Source: Actinomadura rubteroloni (GTDB lineage Bacteria > Actinomycetota > Actinomycetes > Streptosporangiales > Streptosporangiaceae). From it: 64,000 bases of DNA. Where the stretch lies: assembly GCF_002911665.1 (NCBI RefSeq), contig NZ_MTBP01000002.1, positions 620,001 to 684,000 of the forward strand, read 5' to 3'. The notes under the pieces are model-generated. The model did not search any database. It saw only the letters and a program-made list of their open reading frames with translations, and was not told the DNA's origin. The number at the start of each line of letters is the position of its first letter. Position 1 is the stretch's first letter. The position numbers and the translations under genes are program-made. Positions 7,094-15,461 of the stretch are shown piece by piece.

Positions 7094-8389
7094 TCACCGC
7101 GCGCCGAGGAGGTCCAGGACGAGCGCCGCCGACCAACTGTGGTCGTGGCCGCCGCGTCCCGTCCCGTCGAAGGGGTCGAAGAACTCGCGGAACCCGGACT
7201 GCCGGACGAGCCGCAGCGTCGCCCCGCGCAGCAGTTCCGCGACGACCGGCAGGTCCTGGAGGCAGGCGCCGTGCCAGACGAGCCAGTTGGTGTTGATCCA
7301 CGTCGGCCCGCGCCAGTACCCGCCCCGGTCGAACGCCGGGGCCTGGACGTCGCACGCTGGCACGGGATACCCGGCGGCCCCGGCGAACCGCGAGGACAGC
7401 AGCAGGTCCGCGAGGCGCCGCAGGATCGGCGCGGGCAGGTCGGGGTCCAGCAGCGGCCCGAACGTCGCGATCGTGACGACGGGCAGCGGCCGTCCGCCGC
7501 GCAGGTCGTACGCGCGGAAGCACCCGGTGGCGGGGTCCCACAGGCGTTCCAGCAGGGCGGCGTGGACGCGCCCGGCGGCCTCCCGGTGCGGGACGGGATC
7601 CGCCCCGACAAGCGAGGCGATCTCCGCGAGCGCGTGCAACGACGCCAGGTAGGTGCCGTTGACCAGCGGATCCTGCACCGCGAACGGATGCTCGTCCCGC
7701 AGGTGGCCGGGCGAGTACCCGGCGTCCCGCAGGACGGCCGCGAGCCACGCGTACCGATCGTGGTCCTCTCCGGTGGCGGGGCCGTGCAGCGGATGGGACG
7801 GCGCGTACGCGGCGGGCGGCGGACGCAGGTCCCCGAGCGGACGGTCCCACGCCGGGCTGTTGTCCTGCCCCGACTCCCACGGGTGGCAGATCGCGATGAG
7901 CCCGCTGCCGTCCAGGTCCCGGACGGACGCGAGGTAGCGGTGATGGGCCGCCAGCGCCGGGTAGAGCCGCGCGAGGAACGAACGGCCGCGCTCGCCGTCG
8001 CGCAGGCGCAGCGCGGCGAGGGCGTGCAGCGGCGGGTTGATCAGCCCGGACGTCCGGACGGCGCGCGGCGCACGCGGGTCGGCGGCGCTGCGCCACAGCT
8101 CGGGCCCCGGGTAGTACGCGGCGCGCGGCAGGTCGTCGTTGAACACGATGTGCGGGACGAACCCGTCCGACCACTGGCCCGCGAACAGCGACAGCAGCTC
8201 CTGCTCGGCGCGGTCGCGGCGGTGCCGGGCGAGGCCGAGAGCGACGAACAACGAGTCCCAGCCCCACTGGTGGGGGTAGAGGCCGGGGGACGGGGCGGTC
8301 GCGCGTCCCGTCCAGTTGGCGTCCAGAACCCGCGCCGCGGAGTCCCACAGCGCGGTCTCGTCGCCGATCGGCCGGACGTCCCTGAACAG
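7094..8389 (-). CDS. GH63-like (alpha/alpha)6 glycosidase, start unclear
   Basis: About 430 residues resembling GH63-type glucosidases and mannosylglycerate/glucosylglycerate hydrolases. Seen are NWTGRATAPSPGLYPHQWGW near the N-terminus, FNDDLPRAAYYPGPELW, HPWESGQDNSPAW with a candidate acidic residue, RGPTWINTNWLVWHG and a terminal GHDHSWSAALVLDLL. No ATG, GTG or TTG lies in frame between this conserved N-terminus and the upstream stop region. The first TTG (8251) would remove the PHQWGWD motif. The coordinates given use a CTG at 8389; a start further upstream, inside the HAD gene, or a frameshift is possible. It follows the HAD gene by about 45 bases. Substrate unknown. Confidence 0.72.
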   Translation of the reverse strand: MFRDVRPIGDETALWDSAARVLDANWTGRATAPSPGLYPHQWGWDSLFVALGLARHRRDRAEQELLSLFAGQWSDGFVPHIVFNDDLPRAAYYPGPELWRSAADPRAPRAVRTSGLINPPLHALAALRLRDGERGRSFLARLYPALAAHHRYLASVRDLDGSGLIAICHPWESGQDNSPAWDRPLGDLRPPPAAYAPSHPLHGPATGEDHDRYAWLAAVLRDAGYSPGHLRDEHPFAVQDPLVNGTYLASLHALAEIASLVGADPVPHREAAGRVHAALLERLWDPATGCFRAYDLRGGRPLPVVTIATFGPLLDPDLPAPILRRLADLLLSSRFAGAAGYPVPACDVQAPAFDRGGYWRGPTWINTNWLVWHGACLQDLPVVAELLRGATLRLVRQSGFREFFDPFDGTGRGGHDHSWSAALVLDLLGAR

Positions 8390-8433
8390 CGCGCGAACCC
8401 CCGTTCGGCTTCCGGATGATTTACCGCGATTCT

Positions 8434-9249
8434 CTACGGATCGCGCGTAACGCGCGAGTCCCTTCGGGCGATCTCCCGGGCGGCGCGCGTCCGGAACCAG
8501 CCGACGATCTCCTCCCCGGCCAGGATCCCGGCGGCGGCGGTGACGTCCGCGCCCGTCCAGCCGGCGGTGTGGAGTTCGCCGTGGGCGGGGCGGACGGCGG
8601 CGTCCGCGCTGTCCAGAAGGTCACGGTCGAGAAGCGAATCACCGGCCGCGAGCGTCACCGTCGCGCCGGTGCGGCGGGCGACCTCGGCCGCGGCGGCGGC
8701 CTTGGTGAGCCCGGCGGGCAGGCAGTAGACCTTGCGGCCCTGGAGCGAGGTGCGCCAGTTGCGCTCGGCGCACCAGCCCGCGAGGTCGTCGATCCAGCCG
8801 GCGGGGAGCGCGGCGCGGTCCACGACGGCGTAGGCGAACAGATCGGACGCGGTGCGGCGGCGCAGCACGAAGTCCCCGCCGGAGAGCCGCGCGGCGACCT
8901 CGGCGAGCGGGGCTGCCCCGGCGGCGACGCGGGACCGGACGGCGGCGGACCAGGCGGCGTCGTCCACGCCGTCCACGAGCAGGTGCCCGCCGTTGGCGCA
9001 GATCGCGTAGGCCGGCGCGACGGGCAGCCGGACGCGGCGGTACTGCTCGGGCGTGCGGGTCGTGACGGGCACGAACACGGTCTCGGCGGCGAGCGCGGCC
9101 AGTTCCCGGACGGCGGTCCTGGTCATGTGGGACAGCGGCGCGCCGTCGTAGATCTCCACGCACTCCAGTTCCGGCAGGGGGCCGTTGCCGAAGGCGGCGG
9201 TGGAGTAGATGAGCGTCCGGTCCAGGTCGGAGCACACGAGGACGGTCAC
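8434..9249 (-). CDS. HAD-superfamily phosphatase of the Ter-linked biosynthesis run
   Basis: 271 residues. HAD motif I is CSDLDRTLIYS (~5-15), motif II is in VPVTTRTPEQ, and motifs III/IV lie around GLTKAAAAAEVARRTG and LAAGDSLLDRDLL, with a Cof-type cap between. It probably removes a phosphate from a sugar or nucleotide-like intermediate. GTG 9249 overlaps the upstream stop (GTGA), so it is translationally coupled to the StiP-type gene. HAD phosphatases of this kind travel with the PRTase, StiP and lyase genes in actinobacterial tellurium-type stress clusters; the product pathway is not established. Confidence 0.83.
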   Translation of the reverse strand: MTVLVCSDLDRTLIYSTAAFGNGPLPELECVEIYDGAPLSHMTRTAVRELAALAAETVFVPVTTRTPEQYRRVRLPVAPAYAICANGGHLLVDGVDDAAWSAAVRSRVAAGAAPLAEVAARLSGGDFVLRRRTASDLFAYAVVDRAALPAGWIDDLAGWCAERNWRTSLQGRKVYCLPAGLTKAAAAAEVARRTGATVTLAAGDSLLDRDLLDSADAAVRPAHGELHTAGWTGADVTAAAGILAGEEIVGWFRTRAAREIARRDSRVTRDP

Positions 9250-10400
9250 TGCGCCGCGCCTCCCGCGAACCGCGGATGGATCAGGCCGGCGCAGGCGTAC
9301 GGGAGCGCGTCCGGCGGCACCTCGACCACCGGGACGCCGCGCTCGTCGGCGAGCAGCCGGATGTGCGCCAGCTCGGCGCCCGCGTCGGCGCGTGCGAGGA
9401 CCTTCCACGGGACGCGCCGCAGGAGCACCCGCGTCGTCTCCCCCACGCCGGGCTTGACGAGGTTCAGGTCGGTCACGTCGTACTCGGCCGCGATGCGCCG
9501 GACGGCCGCCCAGCCCGACCAGTCGGCGGACCGGTCGGCGGCGAGCAGCGCGGGGGCGTCGGCGGCGACCCGGCCCGCCACGGCCGGGAAGCGGGCCGTG
9601 ACGGCGTCGAGGAACCGGGCCGAGACGTCCTCGGCGGCCAGTTCGGCGTAGAACTTGGCGCCGTGGAAGTCGCCCGGCCCGATCAGGGAACGGTTGAGGA
9701 CCGTCCGGCTGACCAGCCCGGACACGGTCGAGTTCAGGCACGCCGACGGGACGAGGAAGTCGTCGCGGGTGCCGTGCAGCGGCGTGCAGCGCCCGGGGTC
9801 GGCGAGGACGGCCAGATCCGGCCGGAACATTGTTCCGTTTAGCGCGGCGGCGAGTTCGCGCGCGATGGCGCCCTTGCCCGTCCAGCCGTCCACGAAGATC
9901 ACCGAGCGGGGGTCGTGGTGCGCGGCGAGGTGGTCCAGCGCGACCGCGTCGATCCCCCGGTCCCGGACGATGCTGATCGCGTAGTGCGGCAGGTCGAGCC
10001 CGTGCGCGAACCGCGCCCAGCGGCGCAGCAGGATCCCGACGGGCGTCCCGGCGCGCGCCAGCGACACGAGCACGGCCCCCGGCCCGCGCGCGTCCAGCAC
10101 CAGTTCCCCGACGAGGCCCACGGCGTGCGCGAGCCGGTCCGCCGACGCGTCCAGCGCCTCCTCGAACAGCTTCCGGTACGCGGCGCCGGGCCGGTACTCG
10201 ATCGGCAGCGACTCGGCGTAGTGGGCGCGGCCCGCCTGGATCGCTGCCTCACGGTCCTCGGTGGGCGCCTCCAGCGCCGCACCGGACAGGTCGGTGAGCA
10301 GCCAGCCGACCTCCTCGGCCGCGTAACTGCCGAACTCCGGACCGCGCAGCGGCCGGTTCGGGTGGGGGTCATGGGGGGCGTGGTCGGGCGGCCGGTTCAT
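9246..10400 (-). CDS. StiP-family protein (PRTase-like) of the Ter cluster
   Basis: 384 residues. The opening GSYAAEEVGWLLTDLSG, then ESLPIEYRPGAAYRKLFEEA, VLVSLARAGTPVGILLRR, the PRTase-like loop SVIFVDGWTGKGAIARELA, and SACLNSTVSGLVSRTVLN match the family named for cysteine protease StiP (PF11202). Comparative genomics places it with phosphoribosyltransferase enzymes, so protease activity is unproven. It has 4-base overlaps with both neighbours (ATGA at 10397-10400, GTGA at 9246-9249). Likely partner of the PRTase-TRSP protein in making a nucleoside-like compound; that role is inference. Confidence 0.82.
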   Translation of the reverse strand: MNRPPDHAPHDPHPNRPLRGPEFGSYAAEEVGWLLTDLSGAALEAPTEDREAAIQAGRAHYAESLPIEYRPGAAYRKLFEEALDASADRLAHAVGLVGELVLDARGPGAVLVSLARAGTPVGILLRRWARFAHGLDLPHYAISIVRDRGIDAVALDHLAAHHDPRSVIFVDGWTGKGAIARELAAALNGTMFRPDLAVLADPGRCTPLHGTRDDFLVPSACLNSTVSGLVSRTVLNRSLIGPGDFHGAKFYAELAAEDVSARFLDAVTARFPAVAGRVAADAPALLAADRSADWSGWAAVRRIAAEYDVTDLNLVKPGVGETTRVLLRRVPWKVLARADAGAELAHIRLLADERGVPVVEVPPDALPYACAGLIHPRFAGGAAQ

Positions 10401-11776
10401 GGGCGGGCTCCGGGGACGGCGGCCAGGACGACGGGGGCGAGGGTGCGCAGGACGGCGAGCAGGCCGTCCACGAGGTCGGGCGTGTCGCCCTGGTCGTCCA
10501 CGAGCAGCACGATCGCGTCGAACGCGCGGGACGGGTCGCCGCCCGGGTCGACGTTGTAGGCGTAGCGCTTCGTCGCGCCGTCCGGCGGGTTGTCGTGCGC
10601 GGGGAACACCAGGCGGGTGCGGATGGCGTAGCCGGGGTCGTCCACCGCGAGGACGGGCGAGCGCGTCGTCGTGGAGAACCGGACGGTCGTCCACGGCAGC
10701 GCGTCGGCCAGTGCCTCGGCGAGCCGCAGCGGCACGTACATGAACTCCTCGGTGCCGAGGACGAGCACCCGCGACGCCCCGGCGGGCAGCGCGGACGCCA
10801 GCACGGCCGCCATCGGCGCGAGTTCCTTCTCCAGGCGCCGCCGGTCGGCGGGCGCGAAGCCGTGCCGTCCGCCCTCGGGCAGGCCCGGCGGCCAGCCGAG
10901 CCCGACCCGCACCGCGCCGTGGTCCACGCGGAAGTCGGGCGCGCGGTCGCGGCCGGACATCTCCGCGACGACGGCCTGCGCGGCGTCCAGCACGCCGGGC
11001 GGCAGCTCCACGCGGCCCGTCGCGAGCGTGACGACGTCGATGCCCGCGTTCAGCTCCCCGGCGAGGTTGCGCATCCGGACGCGGTCCGCCTCGCCGCGCA
11101 CGTCCACCAGGGACGCGAGGACGTACCGGTCGCGGGGCCGGACGGCGTGCAGCGCCCGCAGAGTGTTGAAAGCGGTCCGGCCGGTGGACATCTCGTCGTC
11201 CACGAGCACCAGGGGCACGTCCCGGTCCAGCAGGGACGGGTCGGCGGGCAGCAGCAGGTGCCCGGTCGCGTGGCTGTGCTCCTCCTCGAACCCGCCGTAG
11301 GGGACGACGCCGGGCACGTGGCGGCGCGTCGAGTGCAGGTAGGTGGCGCCGCCGAGCGCGTCGGCGGCCGAGTGCGCGAGCGCGGTCGCGGTCTCGGCGT
11401 ATCCGAGGACGACGGCGTCCACGGCGCCCTTCGGCTCGCGCAGCCGGTCGCGCAGCGCCGCCGCCGACCCGCGCGTGCCGTGCAGCGCGTTCGCCAGCAG
11501 CGGCCCGTACTGGCCGGCGGTGCTCTCCCGGCCGCGCAGCCGCAGCCGGACCAGTTCGCCGAGCAGCAGGCCCGCGCCGTGGACGATCCGGGGATCGGCC
11601 GGGACGTGCTTGCCGAGCACCCCCGACACGAGCAGGTGCGCGCGGCGCGGGTTGCGGCGGACGGCGAGCCCGGTCAGCTCGCCGAGCCGGACGCCGCCGG
11701 GCGCGGCGCCGTCGACCGTCCGCACGCCGAGCCGGTGCGCGACCCACTCGCCCGGCCACCGGCCGCGCCCGCTCAC
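10397..11776 (-). CDS. Phosphoribosyltransferase with C-terminal TRSP domain
   Basis: 459 residues. The N-terminal part is a PRTase_2-type domain with the PRPP-binding loop VPLVLVDDEMSTGRTA (~180-195) and upstream HVPGVVPYGGFEEEHSHATG. The C-terminal part (~280-459) carries the TRSP signature: DFRVDHGAVRVGLGWP, GVLASA-type helices, VLVLGTEEFMYVPLRLAE and RFSTTTRSPV. PRTase-TRSP fusions are hallmark enzymes of Ter-associated biosynthetic operons. GTG 11776 overlaps the lyase stop. It presumably transfers ribose-5-phosphate to an unknown base or amine. Confidence 0.86.
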   Translation of the reverse strand: MSGRGRWPGEWVAHRLGVRTVDGAAPGGVRLGELTGLAVRRNPRRAHLLVSGVLGKHVPADPRIVHGAGLLLGELVRLRLRGRESTAGQYGPLLANALHGTRGSAAALRDRLREPKGAVDAVVLGYAETATALAHSAADALGGATYLHSTRRHVPGVVPYGGFEEEHSHATGHLLLPADPSLLDRDVPLVLVDDEMSTGRTAFNTLRALHAVRPRDRYVLASLVDVRGEADRVRMRNLAGELNAGIDVVTLATGRVELPPGVLDAAQAVVAEMSGRDRAPDFRVDHGAVRVGLGWPPGLPEGGRHGFAPADRRRLEKELAPMAAVLASALPAGASRVLVLGTEEFMYVPLRLAEALADALPWTTVRFSTTTRSPVLAVDDPGYAIRTRLVFPAHDNPPDGATKRYAYNVDPGGDPSRAFDAIVLLVDDQGDTPDLVDGLLAVLRTLAPVVLAAVPGARP

Positions 11777-12942
11777 CGGCTCCCCGCCGCGTCGAGCAGT
11801 TCCACGAAGGTGACCCCCTCCGCCGCCACGCCGAACACCCGCGCGCGCAGCATCAGCCGCTCGGCCCACGCGCGGTGCGGCTTGGCCTCGTTCATCTTGT
11901 TGGCGTACGCGCTGGCCATCGCGCCGCCCCCGGCGACGCCGAGGATGTCGGCGGCGTCGCAGTACTCCTCGTGCGTCACGACCGACAGGGCGTGGACGGG
12001 CGACACGTGCGACGGATGGATGACCGTCTTGCCGGTCAGGCCGTTGGCCTTGTCGAGGTGGACCTCGCGGATGAGGCCGTCCACGTCCGACACGATCAGG
12101 CTGCGGCGCAGCGGCGCGGCGCGCTGGGCGAGGAACGGGGACTCGCGCAGTTGCGGCTTGAACATCCGCTCGCCCGCCGAGAAGTACTCCCAGACGGGGC
12201 CGGTGACGACGAAGCCCGTCCCGTCGGCGCGGCCGAGCACGTTGACGATGTCGGAGATCGCGCCCGCGACCGGCGCGATGTCGTAGATCGACAGGTCCGG
12301 CGGGCGCCGCAGCCCGTACGCCGAGGACAGGTCGGTCGCCCCGATCCGGACGGCGAGGACGAGGTCGCGGTGCTTGGCGAGCAGTTCGGCGACGTCCCGG
12401 AGCATCGCGCGGCGGGTCTCGACGTGGACGGCGTCGCGGCTCTCGATCACCGGCATGGCCAGCAGCCGCCGCCCGGTGCGCTCCCCGGTCTCGGCGAGCA
12501 CGTCGAGGTACGCGCCGCCCGTCGCGGCGGTGAACTTCGGCAGGACGAACCCGGTGATCAGCTCGGCGGCGTCCCCGAGCCGGGCGGTGAGGTCCCCGAT
12601 CTGGCACGGGTGCCGGACGCGCAGGAACAGCAGCGGCGCCTCCGCCTCGCCGCCGAGAGCGCCCGCGTGCAGCGCGCGGAGCTGCCGGACGGCGTTCTCC
12701 TCGGCGGCGGGCAGGTCCGCGTCGGCGATGGAGTCCTCCAGGCACACGACCAGGCTCGTCACCCCGGCGCGGGCCGCCTTCCCGATGTCGTCGGCCAGGT
12801 TCGGCCGGACGGCCGGGCTGTAGAGCGTGGCGCCGAGCGCGACCGCGAGGACGGCCGGGTCGTCGTGCCGGTCGAAGCGTCGGGGATGCCGGAAGAACAG
12901 GTGCTTGCGCAGCGCCGCATCAATATGGTCAAAGTGCCGCAT
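11773..12942 (-). CDS. HpcH/HpaI aldolase / citrate-lyase-beta-like protein
   Basis: 389 residues. A TIM-barrel lyase of the citE-like group: GATLYSPAVRP, SLVVCLEDSIADADLP with the metal-binding acid, LLFLRVRHP, TGFVLPKF, LLAMPVIESRDAV, VRIGATDLSSAYGLRR and GKTVIHPSHV. It probably makes or breaks a carbon-carbon bond in an acyl or pyruvate-like substrate. It is the first gene of the four-base-overlap chain aldolase, PRTase-TRSP, StiP, HAD. A 7-bp inverted repeat lies in its upstream region at 12975-12997. Confidence 0.86.
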   Translation of the reverse strand: MRHFDHIDAALRKHLFFRHPRRFDRHDDPAVLAVALGATLYSPAVRPNLADDIGKAARAGVTSLVVCLEDSIADADLPAAEENAVRQLRALHAGALGGEAEAPLLFLRVRHPCQIGDLTARLGDAAELITGFVLPKFTAATGGAYLDVLAETGERTGRRLLAMPVIESRDAVHVETRRAMLRDVAELLAKHRDLVLAVRIGATDLSSAYGLRRPPDLSIYDIAPVAGAISDIVNVLGRADGTGFVVTGPVWEYFSAGERMFKPQLRESPFLAQRAAPLRRSLIVSDVDGLIREVHLDKANGLTGKTVIHPSHVSPVHALSVVTHEEYCDAADILGVAGGGAMASAYANKMNEAKPHRAWAERLMLRARVFGVAAEGVTFVELLDAAGSR

Positions 12943-12974
12943 GCACGTGGGTCCCCCCGGGTCGAACGCTCCCG

Positions 12975-12997
12975 CCCTGATCGGGCAGATATCAGGG
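12975..12997. promoter_or_regulatory. Inverted repeat upstream of the Ter biosynthesis genes
   Basis: CCCTGAT at 12975-12981 and ATCAGGG at 12991-12997, a perfect 7-bp inverted repeat separated by 9 bases, 33-55 bases before the lyase ATG. Position and symmetry suit an operator; the binding protein is unknown. Confidence 0.4.
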
Positions 12998-13024
12998 TAA
13001 AGGTGCCGAGGCCGAGGTCAGGCG

Positions 13025-13056
13025 CCCGGCGGCCCCCGTGAACGGGGAACGCCGGG
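13025..13056 (-). terminator. Hairpin terminator after terD (13089)
   Basis: CCCGGCG pairs with CGCCGGG (13025-13031 with 13050-13056), with a second stem CCCCGT/ACGGGG inside. It lies 33 bases past the terD stop on the minus strand and separates the terD/terC genes from the biosynthesis run that follows. Confidence 0.6.
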
Positions 13057-13088
13057 CCGCCCGCCGGCCCGGGAGCCGCGCCCGATCG

Positions 13089-13667
13089 CTACAGGTGCGC
13101 CGACACCGCCGGGAGGAGGTCCTGGAAGGTGCGGCCGGTCGCGGTCGCCCCGATCGCCGTCATCGCCCAGCCCGCGCCGTCGCGCGTCACCTTCGCCATG
13201 ATCTGCGCGTTGTGGCGGCCCGCGCCGGTCAGGTCGTAGCGGGCCAGCTCCTGGCCGGTGGTCTCGTCCACGAGACGGCAGAACGCGTTGGCGATCTGCG
13301 AGAAGTCCTGGCCGGTGAAGGAGTTCACGGTGAACACGAGCTGCGTCACGTTCTCCGGAACGGACGCCAGGTCGACGTTGATGACCTCGTCGTCGCCCGC
13401 GCCCTCACCGGTCAGGTTGTCGCCGGTGTGCAGGACGGACCCGTCCTTGCTGCGGAGCTGGCGGAACCAGACCGCGTCGGCGAGGTTGCGGCTCGCGTCG
13501 AACAGCAGGCAGGACGCGTCCAGGTCGATGTTCTGCGACTTGCCCTTGCCGAACAGGCCGCGCTTGGCGACGGCGTCCCAGCCGAGGCCCATCCGGACGC
13601 GGCTCAGCGCGCCGCCGCCGGGTTTGGCCAGCGACACGCGCTGGCCCTTCTGCAGCGAGATCGACAT
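13089..13667 (-). CDS. TerD-family calcium-binding stress protein (divergent paralogue)
   Basis: 192 residues, one TerD domain. It starts MSISLQKGQRVSLAK and has the calcium-ligand motifs NIDLDASCLLFD and [13 protein letters not shown]. An insert RGLFGKGKSQ before the first motif and a shifted C-terminus (GATATGRTFQDLLPAVSAHL) set it apart from the two closer paralogues at 14858 and 15462, resembling the TerZ/TerX-like branch. TerD proteins bind calcium and are tied to stress and tellurite tolerance. Likely co-transcribed with the terC-like gene 36 bases upstream. Confidence 0.9.
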   Translation of the reverse strand: MSISLQKGQRVSLAKPGGGALSRVRMGLGWDAVAKRGLFGKGKSQNIDLDASCLLFDASRNLADAVWFRQLRSKDGSVLHTGDNLTGEGAGDDEVINVDLASVPENVTQLVFTVNSFTGQDFSQIANAFCRLVDETTGQELARYDLTGAGRHNAQIMAKVTRDGAGWAMTAIGATATGRTFQDLLPAVSAHL

Positions 13668-13703
13668 CGTCGGCTCCTTCGCTCGCGGGGGGATCAGGCG
13701 GGG

Positions 13704-14813
13704 TCAGACCCCGGTCGAATGGAGGTTGTCCTCGTCGGCGCCCGGGCCGACCTGGACGGTCGGGGCGTCCGACGTCCGGTTGCGCAGCACCGAGCTGACG
13801 AACGCCGCGATGATCAGGCCCGCGCCGAGCCCGCCGGTCAGCCACTCGGGGACGTGGTGGGCGATGCTGACGAGCATGCACGCGGCGAGCGCGCCGATGG
13901 CCCAGTGGGCGCCGTGCTCCAGGTAGACGTACTCGTGCAGCGTGCCCTTGCGGACGAGGTAGACGGTCAGCGACCGGATGTACATCGCGCCGATGCCGAG
14001 GCCGAGCGCGATGATGATCGGGTCGGTGCTGATCGCGAACGCGCCGATGACGCCGTCGAAGGAGAACGACGCGTCCAGGACCTCCAGGTAGAGGAACAGG
14101 AAGAAGCCGGCCTTGCCGGTCGCCAGCGCCAGCGCGGACGGCCCGCCGGACCGGGCGGGGGCGTCGTCGGCCGCCTCCTCGGCGACGTCCTCGGGCTCGG
14201 AGAACAGCTCGCCGAGGCCGTTGACGAGGATGTAGGTGACCATGCCGAGGACGCCGGAGATCATCACCTCGCCGGAGTGCTCGGCCCACAGGCCCGCGAC
14301 CAGCGCGAGCGAGCCGCCCGCGACGACGACGGAGAGCTGGTCGAGCTTGCCGATGCGGGAGAGCGGCTTCTCCACCCATTCGAGCCACCGGACGTCGTGC
14401 TCCTCGAACACGAAGTCCAGGAAGAGCATCAGCAGGAACATCCCGCCGAACGCCGCGATCATCGGGTACGCGTCGTTCATCAGGTGGTGGTAACGCGACG
14501 GATCGTTCAGCGCCAGGTCGAATGCCTCGACCGGGCCGAGCTTGGCGGTGACGCCGACGATGACGAGCGGGAACAGCAGCCGCATGCCGAACACCGCGAT
14601 CGCGATGCCGACGGTCAGGAAGATCTTCTGCCAGAACGGCGCCATCCGGTCGAGGACCTTGGCGTTGACCACGGCGTTGTCGAACGAGAGCGACACCTCG
14701 AGGATCGCCAGGACGGCGACGAGCGCGAGCCCGCTCCCCTTGTCGTACACGAAGGCGACGGCGAGGCCGACGAGGGTGAGGAGGAACGACCACCGGAAGG
14801 TGCGAAGGATCAT
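13704..14813 (-). CDS. TerC-like integral membrane protein, DUF475 family
   Basis: 369 residues with about nine membrane segments. The two diagnostic acidic motifs are inside helices: EVSLSFDNAVVNA (~39-51) and LDASFSFDGVIGAFAIS (~240), the TerC/DUF475 signature that probably coordinates a divalent metal ion. A cytoplasmic acidic loop (SEPEDVAEEAADD) follows the sixth segment. It sits among three terD genes. TerC proteins are thought to export manganese or related metals and to work with TerD; that role here is by family. Confidence 0.9.
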   Translation of the reverse strand: MILRTFRWSFLLTLVGLAVAFVYDKGSGLALVAVLAILEVSLSFDNAVVNAKVLDRMAPFWQKIFLTVGIAIAVFGMRLLFPLVIVGVTAKLGPVEAFDLALNDPSRYHHLMNDAYPMIAAFGGMFLLMLFLDFVFEEHDVRWLEWVEKPLSRIGKLDQLSVVVAGGSLALVAGLWAEHSGEVMISGVLGMVTYILVNGLGELFSEPEDVAEEAADDAPARSGGPSALALATGKAGFFLFLYLEVLDASFSFDGVIGAFAISTDPIIIALGLGIGAMYIRSLTVYLVRKGTLHEYVYLEHGAHWAIGALAACMLVSIAHHVPEWLTGGLGAGLIIAAFVSSVLRNRTSDAPTVQVGPGADEDNLHSTGV

Positions 14814-14857
14814 GGCCTTGGTTTCTGTCGATGCGGGGCGGGCTGCGCGGCCGGCGG

Positions 14858-15436
14858 TCAGCCGACGTTGACGCCGAAGTCCAGGGCGATCCCGGCGAGA
14901 CCGGAGGCGTAGCCCTGGCCGACGGCGCGGAACTTCCACTCGCCGCCGTGCCGGTACAGCTCGCCGAACACCATGGCGGTCTCGGTGGACGCGTCCTCGG
15001 TGAGGTCGAACCGGGCCAGCTCGTTGTCGTCGGAGCGGTCGACGATCCGGATGAACGCGTTGCGGACCTGGCCGAAGCTCTGCCCGCGGTTCTCCGCGTC
15101 GTAGATCGAGACCGGGAAGACGATGCGCTCGCACTCGGCGGGCACGGCCGACAGGTCCACGTTGATGGACTCGTCGTCGCCCTCGCCCTCACCGGTGAGG
15201 TTGTCGCCGGTGTGCTCGACCGAGCCGTCGGGGCTGCGCAGGTTGTTGAAGAACACGAAGTGGTGGTCGGAGATGACCTTGCCGGAGCCGTTCAGGAGCA
15301 GCGCGGACGCGTCCAGGTCGAAGTCGGCGCCGGTCGTCGCCCGGACGTCCCAGCCGAGCCCGACCGACACGCGCGTGAGGTTCGGGGCGGCCTTGGTCAG
15401 CGAGACGTTGCCGCCCTTGGCGAGCGATACTCCCAT
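14858..15436 (-). CDS. terD: TerD-family calcium-binding stress protein
   Basis: 192 residues, one canonical TerD domain: [52 protein letters not shown] then GEGEGDDE, and the C-terminal [20 protein letters not shown]. The calcium-binding Asp residues are all present. It is about 80% identical by eye to the product of the next gene upstream, so the two arose by duplication. 25 bases separate them and both are minus strand. Confidence 0.94.
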   Translation of the reverse strand: MGVSLAKGGNVSLTKAAPNLTRVSVGLGWDVRATTGADFDLDASALLLNGSGKVISDHHFVFFNNLRSPDGSVEHTGDNLTGEGEGDDESINVDLSAVPAECERIVFPVSIYDAENRGQSFGQVRNAFIRIVDRSDDNELARFDLTEDASTETAMVFGELYRHGGEWKFRAVGQGYASGLAGIALDFGVNVG

Positions 15437-15461
15437 GATCGACTCCTGTCGCTCGGTCCGG

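Noticed and set aside
7094..8251. TTG 8251 as start of the GH63-like protein
   Set aside because: It would cut off the conserved NWTG and PHQWGWD motifs that are present in frame upstream.
9246..11759. Continuous 837-codon minus-strand frame spanning StiP and PRTase genes as one protein
   Set aside because: The first half is in the wrong frame for the PRTase and is arginine/proline shadow sequence; the genes are separate with an ATGA overlap at 10397-10400.
13038..14912. 624-codon plus-strand frame opposite terD/terC
   Set aside because: Antisense shadow of the TerC/TerD genes; the conserved TerC and TerD motifs are on the minus strand.
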